A DNA stretch of 64,000 nt. Source: Mytilus trossulus. Taxonomy: Eukaryota > Mollusca > Bivalvia > Mytilida > Mytilidae. The DNA lies in assembly GCF_036588685.1 (NCBI RefSeq), contig NC_086375.1, positions 52,150,955 to 52,214,954 on the forward strand, given 5' to 3'. How positions within the stretch are numbered: position 1 is the stretch's first letter; every line of letters starts with the position of its first letter. Shown piece by piece: positions 46,166-57,319 of the stretch. The notes beneath the pieces were generated by a model. The model had not been told where the DNA came from. It made no database searches and saw only the letters and a program-made list of their open reading frames with translations. The position numbers were made by a program, and so were the translations under genes.

Positions 46166-46647
46166 GTCGCGTTTTACAAAAAAAAAAAGCGCTACAAATT
46201 GTTTGCAGAGAAGTTTTACATTCACTTAATTGTACATTTTATATATATATTAATTTGTACAAGACGCGTACCATTGAGCCAATGCTGTCTTCTGAATAAC
46301 TGCTTATTTTGTAAAGTACAAAATGTATTTATACAGCAGCTGTATTGATTTGCTTGCTTATTTCGGACTTTGTTGATTTCTCATGGTTAACTTATGTGGT
46401 CGCGAGCATTGGTCGATAGTTTTATTCTGGTCAATTTCTGATTGAATTTCTAATAATTATAATTAAATGTATTCAAGCTTAACAAAACGTACTTGACACA
46501 GTTGACTTGATGTCGGTTTAATGTGAGATAATAAAACTTTAATACAACTTTCAATTCATAAATTTAATATTTTAATATTCATATATATGTACATACTACA
46601 ATTAAGCTGTCAGAACATGTTTTGTTAGCATTTTAAAACTGACCAAA

Positions 46648-49600
46648 ATGGCCGCTGTAAATGTAAGTAATTTCCTCAATATTCGACCTAAAACTCACAA
46701 ACCATATAAAAGACTTCCAAACAAAAGTTGAACAAATGAGAACAAAGATTCACTATTTTCAAATTACGTTTAAGGTGCAAAGCCGAATTATTCATTTGAA
46801 ATATTCACACCTCATATACAATCATTTTCTTCAGTTTGGTATGCATGGTTACGGACTCAAGCCGTTTTCTTGATGGTTGTTGGTTATTTTCTATCGTGTT
46901 ATTTTTAGTTTTGTGACGTGGTCCTATAAGCTGTTTTGTAGTTTCTCTCGTGTTTATTTTTATATTTCATTTATTGAGATTAAAAGCTAAAATGGGATAG
47001 GGGATGAGTCTTAAAAGATAAATTCACGAAACAAAAAACAAACAAAAACAAAAAAACAAGGAAATATAGACATGTGTCAGCCACCCAAATTCACTAATAA
47101 TTAAAACACAATTTGAGGTTAACATATAGACTTCAACAATTGATGTTTAAGTGTACATCTGTTTATCTCTATTCTATGTGAATCATTTTTCAGCTTTATT
47201 GAATAATCCAAATGTTCGTTTATTTCAGGATTAGACACACATGTACGGGTGAAATATTTTCTCTCTACAAAAATTAAGAATATGAGACTTATATGCATAC
47301 ACCTTCTTTTAAATAGACACATTTGTTTTCTTCATTTTGTTCCTTTTATAAAAAGTATAGTATTGAACAGTTAAAAAACTAAATATTATCTTGTATTTCC
47401 CCTGTTATCGACCTAGTTTCAACAAGAAGATTTGCTTTTGTTGCAGAATAGCATAAAGCTAAATATCACCGCAATTCAAAAAATAGTTTAACAATTTGAA
47501 AAATACGATTTTCCCTATAGTCAAACTACTTATCATAGTTATAAACGTGAAAGTCAGTCCACTAAGGCAGTGTTTTATTGTTACGTTCACACATGGTTGT
47601 ATAATAAATATGTTCACTATAACTATGTTACTAATATTACAGATTGGTGCAAGAAAAATTAGACTGAGTATAGAATAATAACATTAACACAGTATGAATG
47701 GAACTTTGACAAACATGCATGAACATTTGCAGGGACCTGGAAATGTAGTAAGAATTCGTTCTTGGATATGCATTTTAATCACACAAAAGTTACATTTGGA
47801 TGTAATGAAAGATGGAAAAATTGTTTAGACAGTTAGTGTTATCGTAACAAATGCAAATGCTTCACATAGTATAACAAAATTTCCTTTATTTAGCCATATG
47901 GTCAAGGACCTCCACCTCAATATAATGGTGGACTAGGAAACCCCGGACCTGGCATTGCACCACCTCCTTTCGGTCATGGTGGTCCGGGAACGGCTCCACC
48001 TCCTTTTGGTTATGATGGTCAACAGAATGGTCCAGGGGCAGCTCCATATCCTCAAGGCTATGGATCAGAATTTGGACCACCGCCATCTGGGTATGGTGGA
48101 TATCCTCAACCACAACAACAATATGGAGGTAAATGGTCTTAATCTTAATTTAGAATATGAACTTCAAAGTATGATAAGGCTATTTTTTCGCTCCTTGATT
48201 TTGTAAATATATTAATTATCAGTCGGTCAGACATCAGTATTTTTAGTTTGGTATTTTGTCCTTTTATATTTGAATTACGACATCAAACTTCTTTAATTTA
48301 GTGTAAAAAGACATAAACTGTCAAATAAAATTGAGAATGGAAACAGGAATTATGTCAAAGAGACCAAAGAGAAGACAATAGCCGAAGGCCACCAATGGGT
48401 CTGCAATGCAGTGAGAAAATCCCGCACCCGGAGGTATTCCTCAGCTGGCCCTTAAATAAAATTGTGTACTTTTTCAGTGAAAATGGACGTCCCCAAAACA
48501 TATAAATGAACAATTAAAAAAAACAATTAAAAAAAACATACAAGACTACCAAAGGCAAAAAGCTCAAGACTTGGGACAGGCGCAAATGATATATCCTTAT
48601 TTTTTGTAATTTATCAATGTTGGTTGCTTATCATATAGTGAACATTTTGTGAAAACCTGGGGAGTTGTTCTCGAAAGTATCCTAAGATTCGTCGTAAGTC
48701 ATAGATACGACAGATTTTAGGATGGACTTGGGATCGACTTAGGACACTCTTAAGTTGCGTCTCGAAGCTATCCCAGACGTATCTTATGTAAGATTTCCTA
48801 AACATATCCTATGTGCGAAATATTAAATAGTTAAAGTAATTGTTTGATTGAATATTTATTTGAGACGAAACCAATTGATAAAATTGTTTAAAATTTTTTG
48901 TAATAACAAATATTTAATGAAATGCATGATTTCAAATGTAATTATAAAATAATATCAAAATAGGATTTTGATATAAACTGTAAAACAATTTGTTTTGAAA
49001 TGGGAATACATGTATTGAATTCGTAGTGTCATCGTATCGTAAAAACACGAAGTTCAAAGTTTAAAAGCATGCATAATTTCTTTATACGAGTTAATAACCG
49101 ATGGTGCGTCTCTTTTCATGTTTATCTTCACGTAAAAAATGAGAAAAAAGCATGAACAATGTTAGGATGAAGATATGATGAACTTAAGACACATAATTAT
49201 AAGTAGGTGTCCTAAAGTTAGGACGATAAATGTGATATATCCTAAGTTAAGAGAGCTTCGAGAACACGACTTAGGACAAAGATTTGTCATAAGATGGTCT
49301 AAGGACACGTCCTAATCGTAAGATAGCTTCGAGAACACCACCCCTGGTCATTGATATTTAGAAATGTACAACAGCTTAACCCCAGAATATACTCACAGGT
49401 TTATTTGTCAATAAAATCAAGTTTTGAAAGGCTTGGGTAATCCATTATATGCAGTTTTAGGGGCCAAAGAATGGCTCTTATGATTTTGAATATTTTGTAT
49501 ATTGCCCTCTACTATTAACTAGAGTATGTAAGATGCTACTTCAACTTGACATCTAACCTGGTGCCTTTTAATGATATAACGAATTCGTATACCAGCGCTT

Positions 49601-51581
49601 AAATTGAAACTCATGTATAATCATCGTAAGTCCGGTAAGCCTGCAAATGGTTATAATTTTTACGTGGTTTTACGTTGTTACTTTAGGTCACCAACAGTCA
49701 CAACAGAATACAGTAATTATAACAGGACAACCATCCACAATTATTCATCAACAAAAACGAGAAAGGTAACGTATCACCATAAACTGTACAACCATTCTAA
49801 ATAGGTGAATCGGTTGCGATAAGCGCCAACATTAAACAAAAATAAACTCTGTCATATCATATCATATGTAACTTCTGCAGGTAAAAACTGCCACTACTAT
49901 CACATCCAATTAAAATTTTTAAAACTGCATTTGGTCTAGCTTTTTTACTGACCGCGACTCGTCAAAACTTTTATATTTCTTTAAATTAACATATAATCAA
50001 AATTTTCATCACAAGAATTTGAATGAAAAAGAAGCCAAAAATACCCAATGGATATAATGTGAAAAGACGAAAACAAACTGACAATGCCGACCCCCCCCCC
50101 CCCCCCCCCCCGGAAAATCGACGAAAAGACAAGCATTACACACAACACAACAAAGAAATCTGAATTAAGGCTGAGCAATACGAACCCCACCAAAAACGCG
50201 GTTGTGATCTCACTTAGGTACTCCAAAGGGTTTGCAGATCCTGTTTCTGATAATGTAAACGTAACTCATGAAAACAAGTTTACTCGAGATGATAACTAAT
50301 TCATGTGATACTAATGGTTGCATCATCTTCTGTAACTTAGTAATATGTCACCTTACTTAACTAGACTTGACCATTGTTGAGTTGTTGTCTCAGAATTCAC
50401 GCATACCAAACATCGCCTTTTTTCATAATCATCACAAAGCCCTTATGGTGTCATCGATATAAAGACAAAAAGCATTCAGAATCTGGTGAATCTTTGCCTT
50501 ATCTAAAGTAAATTTGACTAGAACATGCATGTAAGTATAAATAAGAAGATGTGGTATGATTGCTAATGAGACAACTCTCCACAAGAGACCAAATGACACA
50601 GAAATTAACAATTAAATGTCACCATACGACAATGTAAGGTCTGTTGTATGCATCCTTCATTCTACCACAAACGAATTACAACAAGCTACGGACTTTTCAA
50701 ACATGTAATTGTTTATTTTTGTAAAAATATTAATTGGATGTGATAGTAGTGGCAGTGATATGACTCTATTGGAAATCATATTTAGGCTTTCTTCTTTGCA
50801 GATTATGAATTAAATGTGGATATCACATGTTACTATATATGGCCTTATCATAATCTATAATTATTTTTTAAACAGATTTGCTGATAATATTTGCCTCAAC
50901 CTGATTTTAGTATTCTTCTTCCCATTTTGGATATTCGTCTGGATATGTATGGTAAGTATTTAAAAAGCATTTATTTAAAAAAAAAAAACACCACATTTTG
51001 TTAATAAAACCAACAATAAGCCGATAAGTTTACATTGTACGAGTAAACATGATTTACAGTCTTATATACTGCATCACGGATCATAAGGCCTGTTCTTCTT
51101 TTATAGGCTGATCCATTGTTTCCTTTATATTAGATGTTTTATAAAGATGTATTTTTAAAAACCGTTAAGTCATCATTTGCCTTCTGAACTATTGGTCATA
51201 ATCTTAATTGACAGATTTTATATAAATAAGGCCGTTAGTTTTCTCGTTTGAACTGTTTTACATTGTCATATCGGGGCCTTTTATAGCTGACTATGCGGTA
51301 AGGGCTTTGCTCATTGTTGAAGGCCGTATGGTGACCTTTAGTTGTTAATGTGTCATTTTGGTCTCTTGTGGACAGTTATGTTGTCTCATTGGCAATCATT
51401 CCACATCTTCTTTTTTATATGAATCTCTTTTATCTGGTATTATCCTACAATTTTGTTCATGAAAAAACTTACAATCAAAAATTCCATTTTACGAAACAAC
51501 ATATAATTTGAGGTCCTATCAATAATTGAAAATATACATATACATATATTTTGTTTATTTCAGTGCATGTTTGAGACATAA
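46648..51581 (+). CDS. Pro/Gly/Tyr/Gln-rich protein with C-terminal membrane anchor, 5 exons
   Basis: Exons: 46648-46662 (MAAVN, start context accaaaATGG), 47894-48128, 49687-49765, 50876-50951, 51564-51581. All introns are GT-AG, phases agree, and the total is 141 codons (140 residues). Residues 6-84 are rich in Pro, Gly, Tyr and Gln, with a WW-binding PPQY motif at 12-15 and two APPPFG(H/Y) repeats. Residues 85-109 are Gln-rich with NTVIITGQP. Residues 115-138 are one hydrophobic segment (LILVFFFPFWIFVWICMCMF), with only ET after it, and no signal peptide. This layout suggests a tail-anchored or small adaptor-like membrane protein such as those that recruit NEDD4-type ligases; that role is inference. 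I do not recognise the family; a LITAF or CYSTM relative was considered but the Cys pattern is absent. The first 15-base exon is the least certain part. Confidence 0.75.
48310..48595 (+). repeat. Dispersed repeat 'family B', copy 4
   Basis: 'aattgagaatggaaacaggaattatgtcaaagagacc', 'cagccgaaggccaccaatgggtctgcaatgcag'-like text, 'cccgcacccggaggtattcctcagctggcccttaaa' and 'cttgggacaggcgcaaatg' match copy 3 in order. It lies in intron 2 of the membrane-anchor gene. Confidence 0.8.
48661..49342. mobile_element. MITE with 30-bp TIRs and CCTGG target duplication
   Basis: The left end GGAGTTGTTCTCGAAAGTAT and the inverse of the right end GGTGGTGTTCTCGAAGCTAT match over about 30 bp. CCTGG flanks both sides (48656-48660 and 49343-49347). 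Inside, TCCTAAG and TTAGGAC/GACTTAGGA motifs recur on both strands near both ends. 682 bp, no coding. It lies in intron 2 of the membrane-anchor gene. Confidence 0.82.
50070..50260 (-). repeat. Penelope-like 3' tail fragment with a 21-C run
   Basis: 'aaacaaactgacaatgccga', 'ccccaccaaaaacgcggttgtgatctcacttaggtactccaaagggtttgcagatcctg' match the 52595-52880 copy. The C run at 50091-50111 has expanded inside it. The plus and minus open frames here are repeat-derived. Confidence 0.68.
50545..50640 (+). repeat. Dispersed repeat 'family C', forward copy
   Basis: 'agaagatgtggtatgattgctaatgagacaactctccacaagagaccaaatgacacagaaattaacaattaaatgtcaccatacg' is a clean 5' part of the family. Confidence 0.85.
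51230..51415 (-). repeat. Dispersed repeat 'family C', reverse copy
   Basis: 'ggccgttagttttctcgtttgaactgttttacattgtcatatcggggccttttatagctgactatgcggtaagggctttgctcattgttgaaggccgtatgg' to 'ctcattggcaatcattccacatcttc' is the longest copy in the window. It lies in the last intron of the membrane-anchor gene. Confidence 0.88.
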
Positions 51582-52594
51582 ACATGTAAGATATGTAAGA
51601 TTCGGAATAGCGGGATTGTTTCATTTGACCAACTGAAAAATGAAGCAACATTTTTGATATAACGATGCAATCTGTAACTGAATTTACTCTTGCTACTACT
51701 AAAACATTTCTAAATCCGACATATCTCTATATATATAATTTTAAAAAGAGCGATGGATACAGTGCAGGCAGTGTTGTTTCGATGTCCCAATAGCATTAGT
51801 TCGAATCCATGCGAAGGGAGAAAAACATTTGCTGGTGCAAAGTTCCAGAATCAACATTATTGTGCTGATATTTAAAGAAGTTATGAGTATAATATGTGTT
51901 TTTAGTCGGGTATCTCTTTCACTGGTGATCCAATCGATAAATCTGTCCTTAGAGTTGTCAGTTCTTGTGACTGTAAACAAGTGACTGTATTTTACAATTC
52001 TTTACGAAATATATTTAGCTAATCTGTAATCAATTTCATCTTCATGCCTAATACATATATCATGTACTGGGTAACAACTCTAGATTCCATAGACAAGGGA
52101 ATAGGTGTGTAAAAACACATTGCAACTCATTAAGGGTCCTCTATTGACTAACAACTTAAAAACCTGCACCTAATATAAGCAAATAAACCCTTTTTGACAG
52201 TATTCTCATATGAAAGGGAAGAACAAATTCAGTTTGAGATTATGACAAACGGAACAGAAGGAAGTTGCACTTTCGAAATTCGTTCACCTAATTCTTTCAA
52301 AAGGAGACTTAAAAAAGGTTGCAGTGAAAAAAGATCAAGAGAATTAGGCCTGCTAGCTTGAGCCTGGTGAATTAGGCTACAACATATCAATGCGTGAGCG
52401 GAATGCTCTTCACAAAAACATTGTCACTTAATAATACTTATATTAAAACCATTTAAATAAATATGTTTTCGATTTGGCGTGTGCCTCCTAAAACCTAGGT
52501 ACCTGATTGTATCGACTGTCAAGAGCCTGTTATTCAGTGGTTGTCTTGTTTTGATGTGTTACATATTTGTTTTTCGTTCATAACTTTTTACATG
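51582..52594. other. 3' flank of the membrane-anchor gene, nothing recognised
   Basis: It presumably includes the 3' UTR. An AATAAA occurs near 52183 but is far from the stop at 51581. An AGTTCGAATCC B-box-like motif at about 51799 does not fold as a tRNA. Confidence 0.4.
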
Positions 52595-52895
52595 AAAGAG
52601 GGACGAAAGATATCAGAGAGAGATAGTCAAACTCAAAGATTGAAAATAAACTGACAACGCCATGAATAAAACTAAAAAGACAAACAGACAAATAATAGTA
52701 AGGAAGACACAATATAAAAAACTAAAGACTAAGTAACACAATCCCCACCAAAAACTGGGGGTGATTTCAGGTGCTCCGGAAGGTAACCAGATCCTGCTCC
52801 ACATGTGGCACCCGCCGTGTTGCTTATGTTATTACAAATCCGATAAATAGTCTAACTCTGTAGGCCACATTCGCAAAAGGGGAAGGGTATTATAG
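52595..52895 (-). repeat. Penelope-like 3' tail copy
   Basis: In plus-strand order: 'gagggacgaaagatatcagagag', 'gtcaaactcaaagattgaaaataaactgacaacgccatga', 'cccaccaaaaactgggggtgatttcaggtgctccggaaggtaaccagatcctgctcc', 'acatgtggcacccgccgtgttgcttatg', 'gtaggccacattcgc'. This is the 3' end of the retroelement whose RT part remains at 62640-63260. Confidence 0.8.
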
Positions 52896-53095
52896 TTACG
52901 ACATAAGTTAGGCCGTTAGTTTTATAGTTACGACATAAGTTAGGCCGTTAGTTTTCTCATTTGATTTGTTTATACATTTGTCAGTTTGGTGCATTTTATA
53001 GATGACGAGGTATCGGTTTTGATCATTTTTTAATTTCTGTGTCGTTTGTTCTCCTCTTGTGAAGAGTTGTCTGTTTACAACACAGTATAGAAATC
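52896..53095 (-). repeat. Dispersed repeat 'family C', reverse, with an internal 34-bp duplication
   Basis: 'tatagttacgacataagttaggccgttagtttt' is present twice in tandem (about 52892-52925 and 52926-52959), then 'ctcatttgatttgtttatacatttgtcagtttggtgcattttatagatgacgaggtatcgg' as a decayed family-C copy. Confidence 0.68.
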
Positions 53096-54342
53096 TATAT
53101 ACAAACTAAATACTGAACGGGTAACACGGGCTCCCACCAAAAACTGGTGTTATCACAGATACCATAAAAATAAAAGTGATTCTGCTAGATATGATATAAA
53201 TACACTCGTGTTTATGAAAAGTAGCAATTCAGTGACTAGTCACATTCGATAATAGTTCATTCGAGGAAAAAGGGACGTGATAATTACGTTATGTGTACGT
53301 GCAGCTTCAATGTTATACTTGGAAATGGAAAGTTCACAACATGAAAGCTGAAATTCCCCTTTTTGTCTTAAATTTAATTCTCTACTGATCAAGATAGGAG
53401 ACTAGCTGTGAATCCTTCATATTTATTTCGTTATGATGTTAAATGGCATCCTCTATATAAGGTAATATGAAGCTTATGGACATTTGCTAACTTCGTGTCT
53501 ATTTCATCAGAAGCTTTTATATAGAGTATGCTCGATACACATAATGGAAAACGTTTGCTAGAAAATGAGTACAGTAGGTTCAATAAGGCATGTCGATTGT
53601 CTGTTGAAAATCACATTTTAAATATTAACACCTCCCCCCCCCAAAAAAAAAACCAACAATAAAACAAAACAAAAACAAAACAAACAAAAAAAAACCAACG
53701 AAAAACTCAACAACAAACATGTCAATGAAAAAATCAGATATCTTTATGTCGAGTTAACTATCCATATGTATCTATAGTATTTATTGACTTTACAGGCGAT
53801 TGTCGCCCCTGGAAATCCTTTGGATAGCACAAGTGAAATATGCTATCCAAGAAATATAATATGTTTCCAATTTTTCTAAATGTAATTAACCATTAAGAGT
53901 TTTTTGTTTTATTTTATTTTTTATCTTAAACTTAAAATACAAGAAATGCAAAATGGCTTAGTTGACTGCGAGTGTTTGTATTGCATAGAAGACTTCGAAA
54001 TGGGTATACCTAATGTATACAGGTCACAGAAGACAAATATGCACACCTTTATGTTTCATCACTAATTCTACTTCATCCAGCTATGCATTTGCATGTACAT
54101 GCGTACACAAGTAATTAATATAGTCGTAGATGTTTTATGTCATGAAAGCGAATAATGATTGTGGTGAAAATAATTCTCATCATATAAACACTCCGATAAA
54201 GATTCCAAATTGGCTTTCATCGTCACTTAGATGATAATCCTAAGAGTAGATTATGGCGTGTCTCAAAAGATTAAATGCGAGACCGGGTCGAGGTGTTTCA
54301 TTAAAACTATTGCAATGGATTCCATCAAAAATTTAGTAATTT
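53096..54342. other. Gene-free stretch with low-complexity CCCCAAAA/AACAAAAC tract
   Basis: 53120-53180 carries another scrap of Penelope-like tail ('ctcccaccaaaaactggtgttatcacag'). 53630-53705 is a C10/A10 then AAACAAAAC low-complexity tract. The rest is AT-rich without recognised features. Confidence 0.45.
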
Positions 54343-54771
54343 TTAATCGTATTCTTCTAAATCCACCATATTCATGACATTACTTGGTGATATCACTTTT
54401 TGTCTATGAACTGTACTGGCAGTTTTGTTGTTTGAAATAACGGTTATGTGCTTACTATTGTCAGAGATACTTTTTCTCTCGCCTGTAGAAAGATTTCCAT
54501 TCTTCAGTTGTTTTTCCTCTACATTATTGTTTGTTTCAGTTTTGTTAATTATTTGTCCGTTTGTCTTACTAGTTTCATTAGCTTTTGCCTGGTGAATTCT
54601 ATGTCCGTTTGATGTTGTCTTGCTAGTTTTATTAACTTTGTTTGGTTGTTTGTCAAACCAATCATCATTGTATTCATCAATATATAATGTATCTTGTGTC
54701 ACAACACTTTTACCAGGCTGTTTGGATACGTCTCTAGAATTGCTACTGCCCATTTCAAAATCAAAATTCTA
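54343..54771 (-). CDS. Small protein with N-myristoylation-type MGSSNS start
   Basis: 136 codons from ATG at 54753 to TAA at 54343, in one exon. The N-terminus MGSSNSRDVSKQPGK fits an N-myristoylation signal (Gly2, Ser6, following basic residues). An acidic/aromatic DEYNDDWFDKQ patch follows (about residues 27-37). The middle is very rich in Asn, Thr, Lys and Ser and likely disordered. The C-terminus VMNMVDLEEYD is acidic. A plausible acceptor (gtatttgtag) 18 bases before the ATG suggests a 5' UTR intron. The family is not recognised; it resembles the general plan of small lipid-anchored membrane-periphery proteins. Coding status is supported by the myristoyl-type start and clean exon context, not by homology. 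Confidence 0.5.
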
Positions 54772-55667
54772 CAAATACAATAAAATAGTAGTTAGCCAGG
54801 AATAAAATAGAATACAATGTTTTATTCTTATTAACCAAATTAGGGCCCATGGAGGCCCATAATCAATAGCATATGCAATGCAATCACACACAGTTAACCA
54901 TGTATTTTCTAATGCTACATAGAGTTCATAGTTTTCATATGTGATGTCACAGCAGTAGCACGTTATCATGTCTAAATGTTGTTTTAAAAATAGTTAGCTA
55001 TGATAATTGTGTTTTTAGTTTTTGTAAACTTGTTCTCGTTACATTTGAGATAAATATTGCATGACAAGAAACACATAAAAATACCATTAGATCAAAATTC
55101 ATAAACTGTCGCGTTATATTGACGTAGTTATTATGCCTATATTCTAACTAAGTAAGCCGTAAAATTTAAATTAGCTGTAAATGATACCAACTTATATTTA
55201 AAAAATAAGCTCATTTAAAAATACAATTGTGGAATATCAAAAGTATTTTTCTATATCGACACATATAAGTCGATAATCTGGTTCAGAAACATAGTTTTTC
55301 AATTAACGTGAAAACCGTAGTAAATTCAAGTAAGCATTTTATACCACATGTTATAATTCATTTAAAAAACATTGCTAAATATTATACGTGAAAAAACTAA
55401 CCCAATAAAATTAATCAAAAATCCTTTGCAAAATCTAGACCGATCGTTAATCTCATTTCTTTTGAAATATTAAAAGTAAAAAGTAGTAAAAACCAACACA
55501 GGCACTTGATAGAGATGAGCAAAGGACACTCTGTAGATCTATTTAAGCTAAAATTACAAAAAGGACCATGATAAGTCTGATTTTTTTTCCCGTTTTTTTT
55601 TTTCATTTTCAGATTTTAAAGTAAACATGGCAAGTAATGTTTAAAAAGAAGAGCAATATTAAATATA
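54772..55667. other. Gene-free stretch
   Basis: AT-rich DNA between the myristoylated-protein exon and the Tc1 element. It would contain the 5' exon and promoter of the minus-strand gene, but no element is identifiable. Confidence 0.4.
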
Positions 55668-57182
55668 CTGAGCGACAAAAGAAACGATACACTAATTTAT
55701 TATCAAATTTTCAAGAAATAGGTATTACAATATAATTAACAATAATAAATGTATGAATGACTAACAATGAATTATGCTTACAAAAAAAATAAAGTACAGC
55801 GGAGTAACAGTTTTGGCATAATTTCAAAAACAACAGATGAGATAAAAAATCTCGAACAACAGTACGCTTCATAAGATGTTTACAGTTTGAAAAGTCAATA
55901 TCTCGTGTGTCCACCATTGGCATTAATAACTGCTTTGAGCCTACGTCGCATAGACAAGACAATTATGGAAATTTTAGCCTGAGGCATGTTGTTCCACTCC
56001 TGTTGTAATGTTTGGGACAATTCTTGCAGTGTAAAATGTTGGTGTTGCCTTGCGCGAACTCTGCGGATCAGTTCATCCCATATGTGCTCGATGGGATTCA
56101 TGTTTGGAGATTTCGATGGCCATGGCAACACATCTATGTTTTGTTGCTGCATGTAGGCATTTGAAACACGAGCAGTGTGGGGACGGGCATTGTCATGCTG
56201 AAATGTTATTCCAGGTCCATATCTGTTAAGGAAATTAACCACTTCCGTTGACAGAATTTCATCTCTATAGCGTTGGGCATTTAGTGTTCCATTGACTATC
56301 ACGAGATTAGTCAGATTGCGCGTAGATATGCCAACCCCAAACCATAACACTACCACCACCAAATCTGTCATGCTGTTGGACGCAACAATCTGCAAATCGT
56401 TCACCTGATCGTCTATAAACTCTTGCTCGACCATCTGAATGCTGGAATGTGAATCTGGACTCATCAGAAAATAAAATGTTGCTCCATACATTATTGAGTC
56501 TCCATCGTAAACGAGCTTGACACCATCTTAACTACTCTTGTCTGTGTCGTTGTGTCAGTGTTGGTCCCTTATAAGCACGTCTATGACGAAGATTAAAAGA
56601 CCGGAGTCTTCTACGGACCGTTTGTGCACTGATACGTCTGCCCTGAACAACACCAGTCGATGCCCTAGGAGGCATAAACCTATCCCTCAAATGCCGAATA
56701 CGGATGAATCTGTCGTCAGCAATTGTTGTTACCCGTGGCCGCCCATATCGAGGTCGATCCGCATTAGATCCAGTTCCTTGGAATCTCTGCTGTAGCCGAT
56801 ATAATGTCAAACGTTTACAGCCAATTGCTCTTGACACGGCAGTCTCTGAATCATACTAATTGCCTGTTCCCGTAGTGCGGGCGTAAGACGGATCATTTTG
56901 AAATGATTTCTTGAAATTTTGTGAACTTACGACTGGATACTGTAACAGGTGTTCAACAACATCAAATTAAGTCGAATTTTACTAACAGATTTCTCTGCAC
57001 GTGCAAATTTTCCAAATTTAGAATTTAAGAACTGTGAAGAACTCATCTGTTGTAAGGTGAAAAATCAATATGTATGGGACGTAGTTTTACCTAATTAACG
57101 CGTATATCAAGTTTCATTTTTATATCTTTACTTATTTTAAAATTATAAAAAAAATAAAAGTGTATCCTTTCTTTTGTCGCTC
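55668..57182 (-). mobile_element. Tc1-type transposon, degenerate, with TIRs
   Basis: Ends CTGAGCGACAAAAGAAACGA and, inverse on the right, ATGAGCGACAAAAGAAAGGA match over about 26 bases (one internal change besides the first base). TA lies on each side (55666-55667 and 57183-57184), the hallmark Tc1/mariner target duplication. The element is 1515 bp and carries the broken transposase at 55897-56896. Confidence 0.9.
55897..56896 (-). pseudogene. Tc1 transposase pseudogene (DD34E)
   Basis: Tc1 transposases cut and paste their element using a paired helix-turn-helix domain and a DDE catalytic triad. ATG at 56896 begins MIRLTPALREQAISMIQ. A frame change near 56845 leads into SRAIGCKRLTLYRLQQRFQG (first HTH), then GRPRVTT (GRPR hook) and RRRLRSFNLRHRRAYKGP. 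An in-frame TAG lies near 56537. The DDE part has FSDESRF (first D), GGGSVMVWG, a second frame change near 56325, then FQHDNARPHTA (second D) and PNMNPIEHIWDEL (E), with 34 residues between D and E. At least three disabling changes, so inactive. Confidence 0.9.
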
Positions 57183-57319
57183 ATTATACATATCAATACA
57201 TGTAAAATAAAAAATGTTCACACAAATATTTTATGTTAAAAAGCCACAGAACTTATGATTTGATATGCTGTGTGATCAATGTCAACATAGACATGTCTTA
57301 GGATAAACATACACTCGGT

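Noticed and set aside
47886..48113. Minus-strand open frame rich in His and Asp
   Set aside because: It is the shadow of the plus-strand Pro/Gly/Tyr-rich exon, which has proper splice sites and phase.
51775..51815. tRNA-like AGTTCGAATCC motif
   Set aside because: No matching acceptor stem, A box or anticodon arm can be laid out around it.
55895..56491. 198-codon open frame read as a single protein
   Set aside because: Only its C-terminal two thirds is transposase; the first residues are out-of-frame sequence caused by the pseudogene frameshift near 56325.
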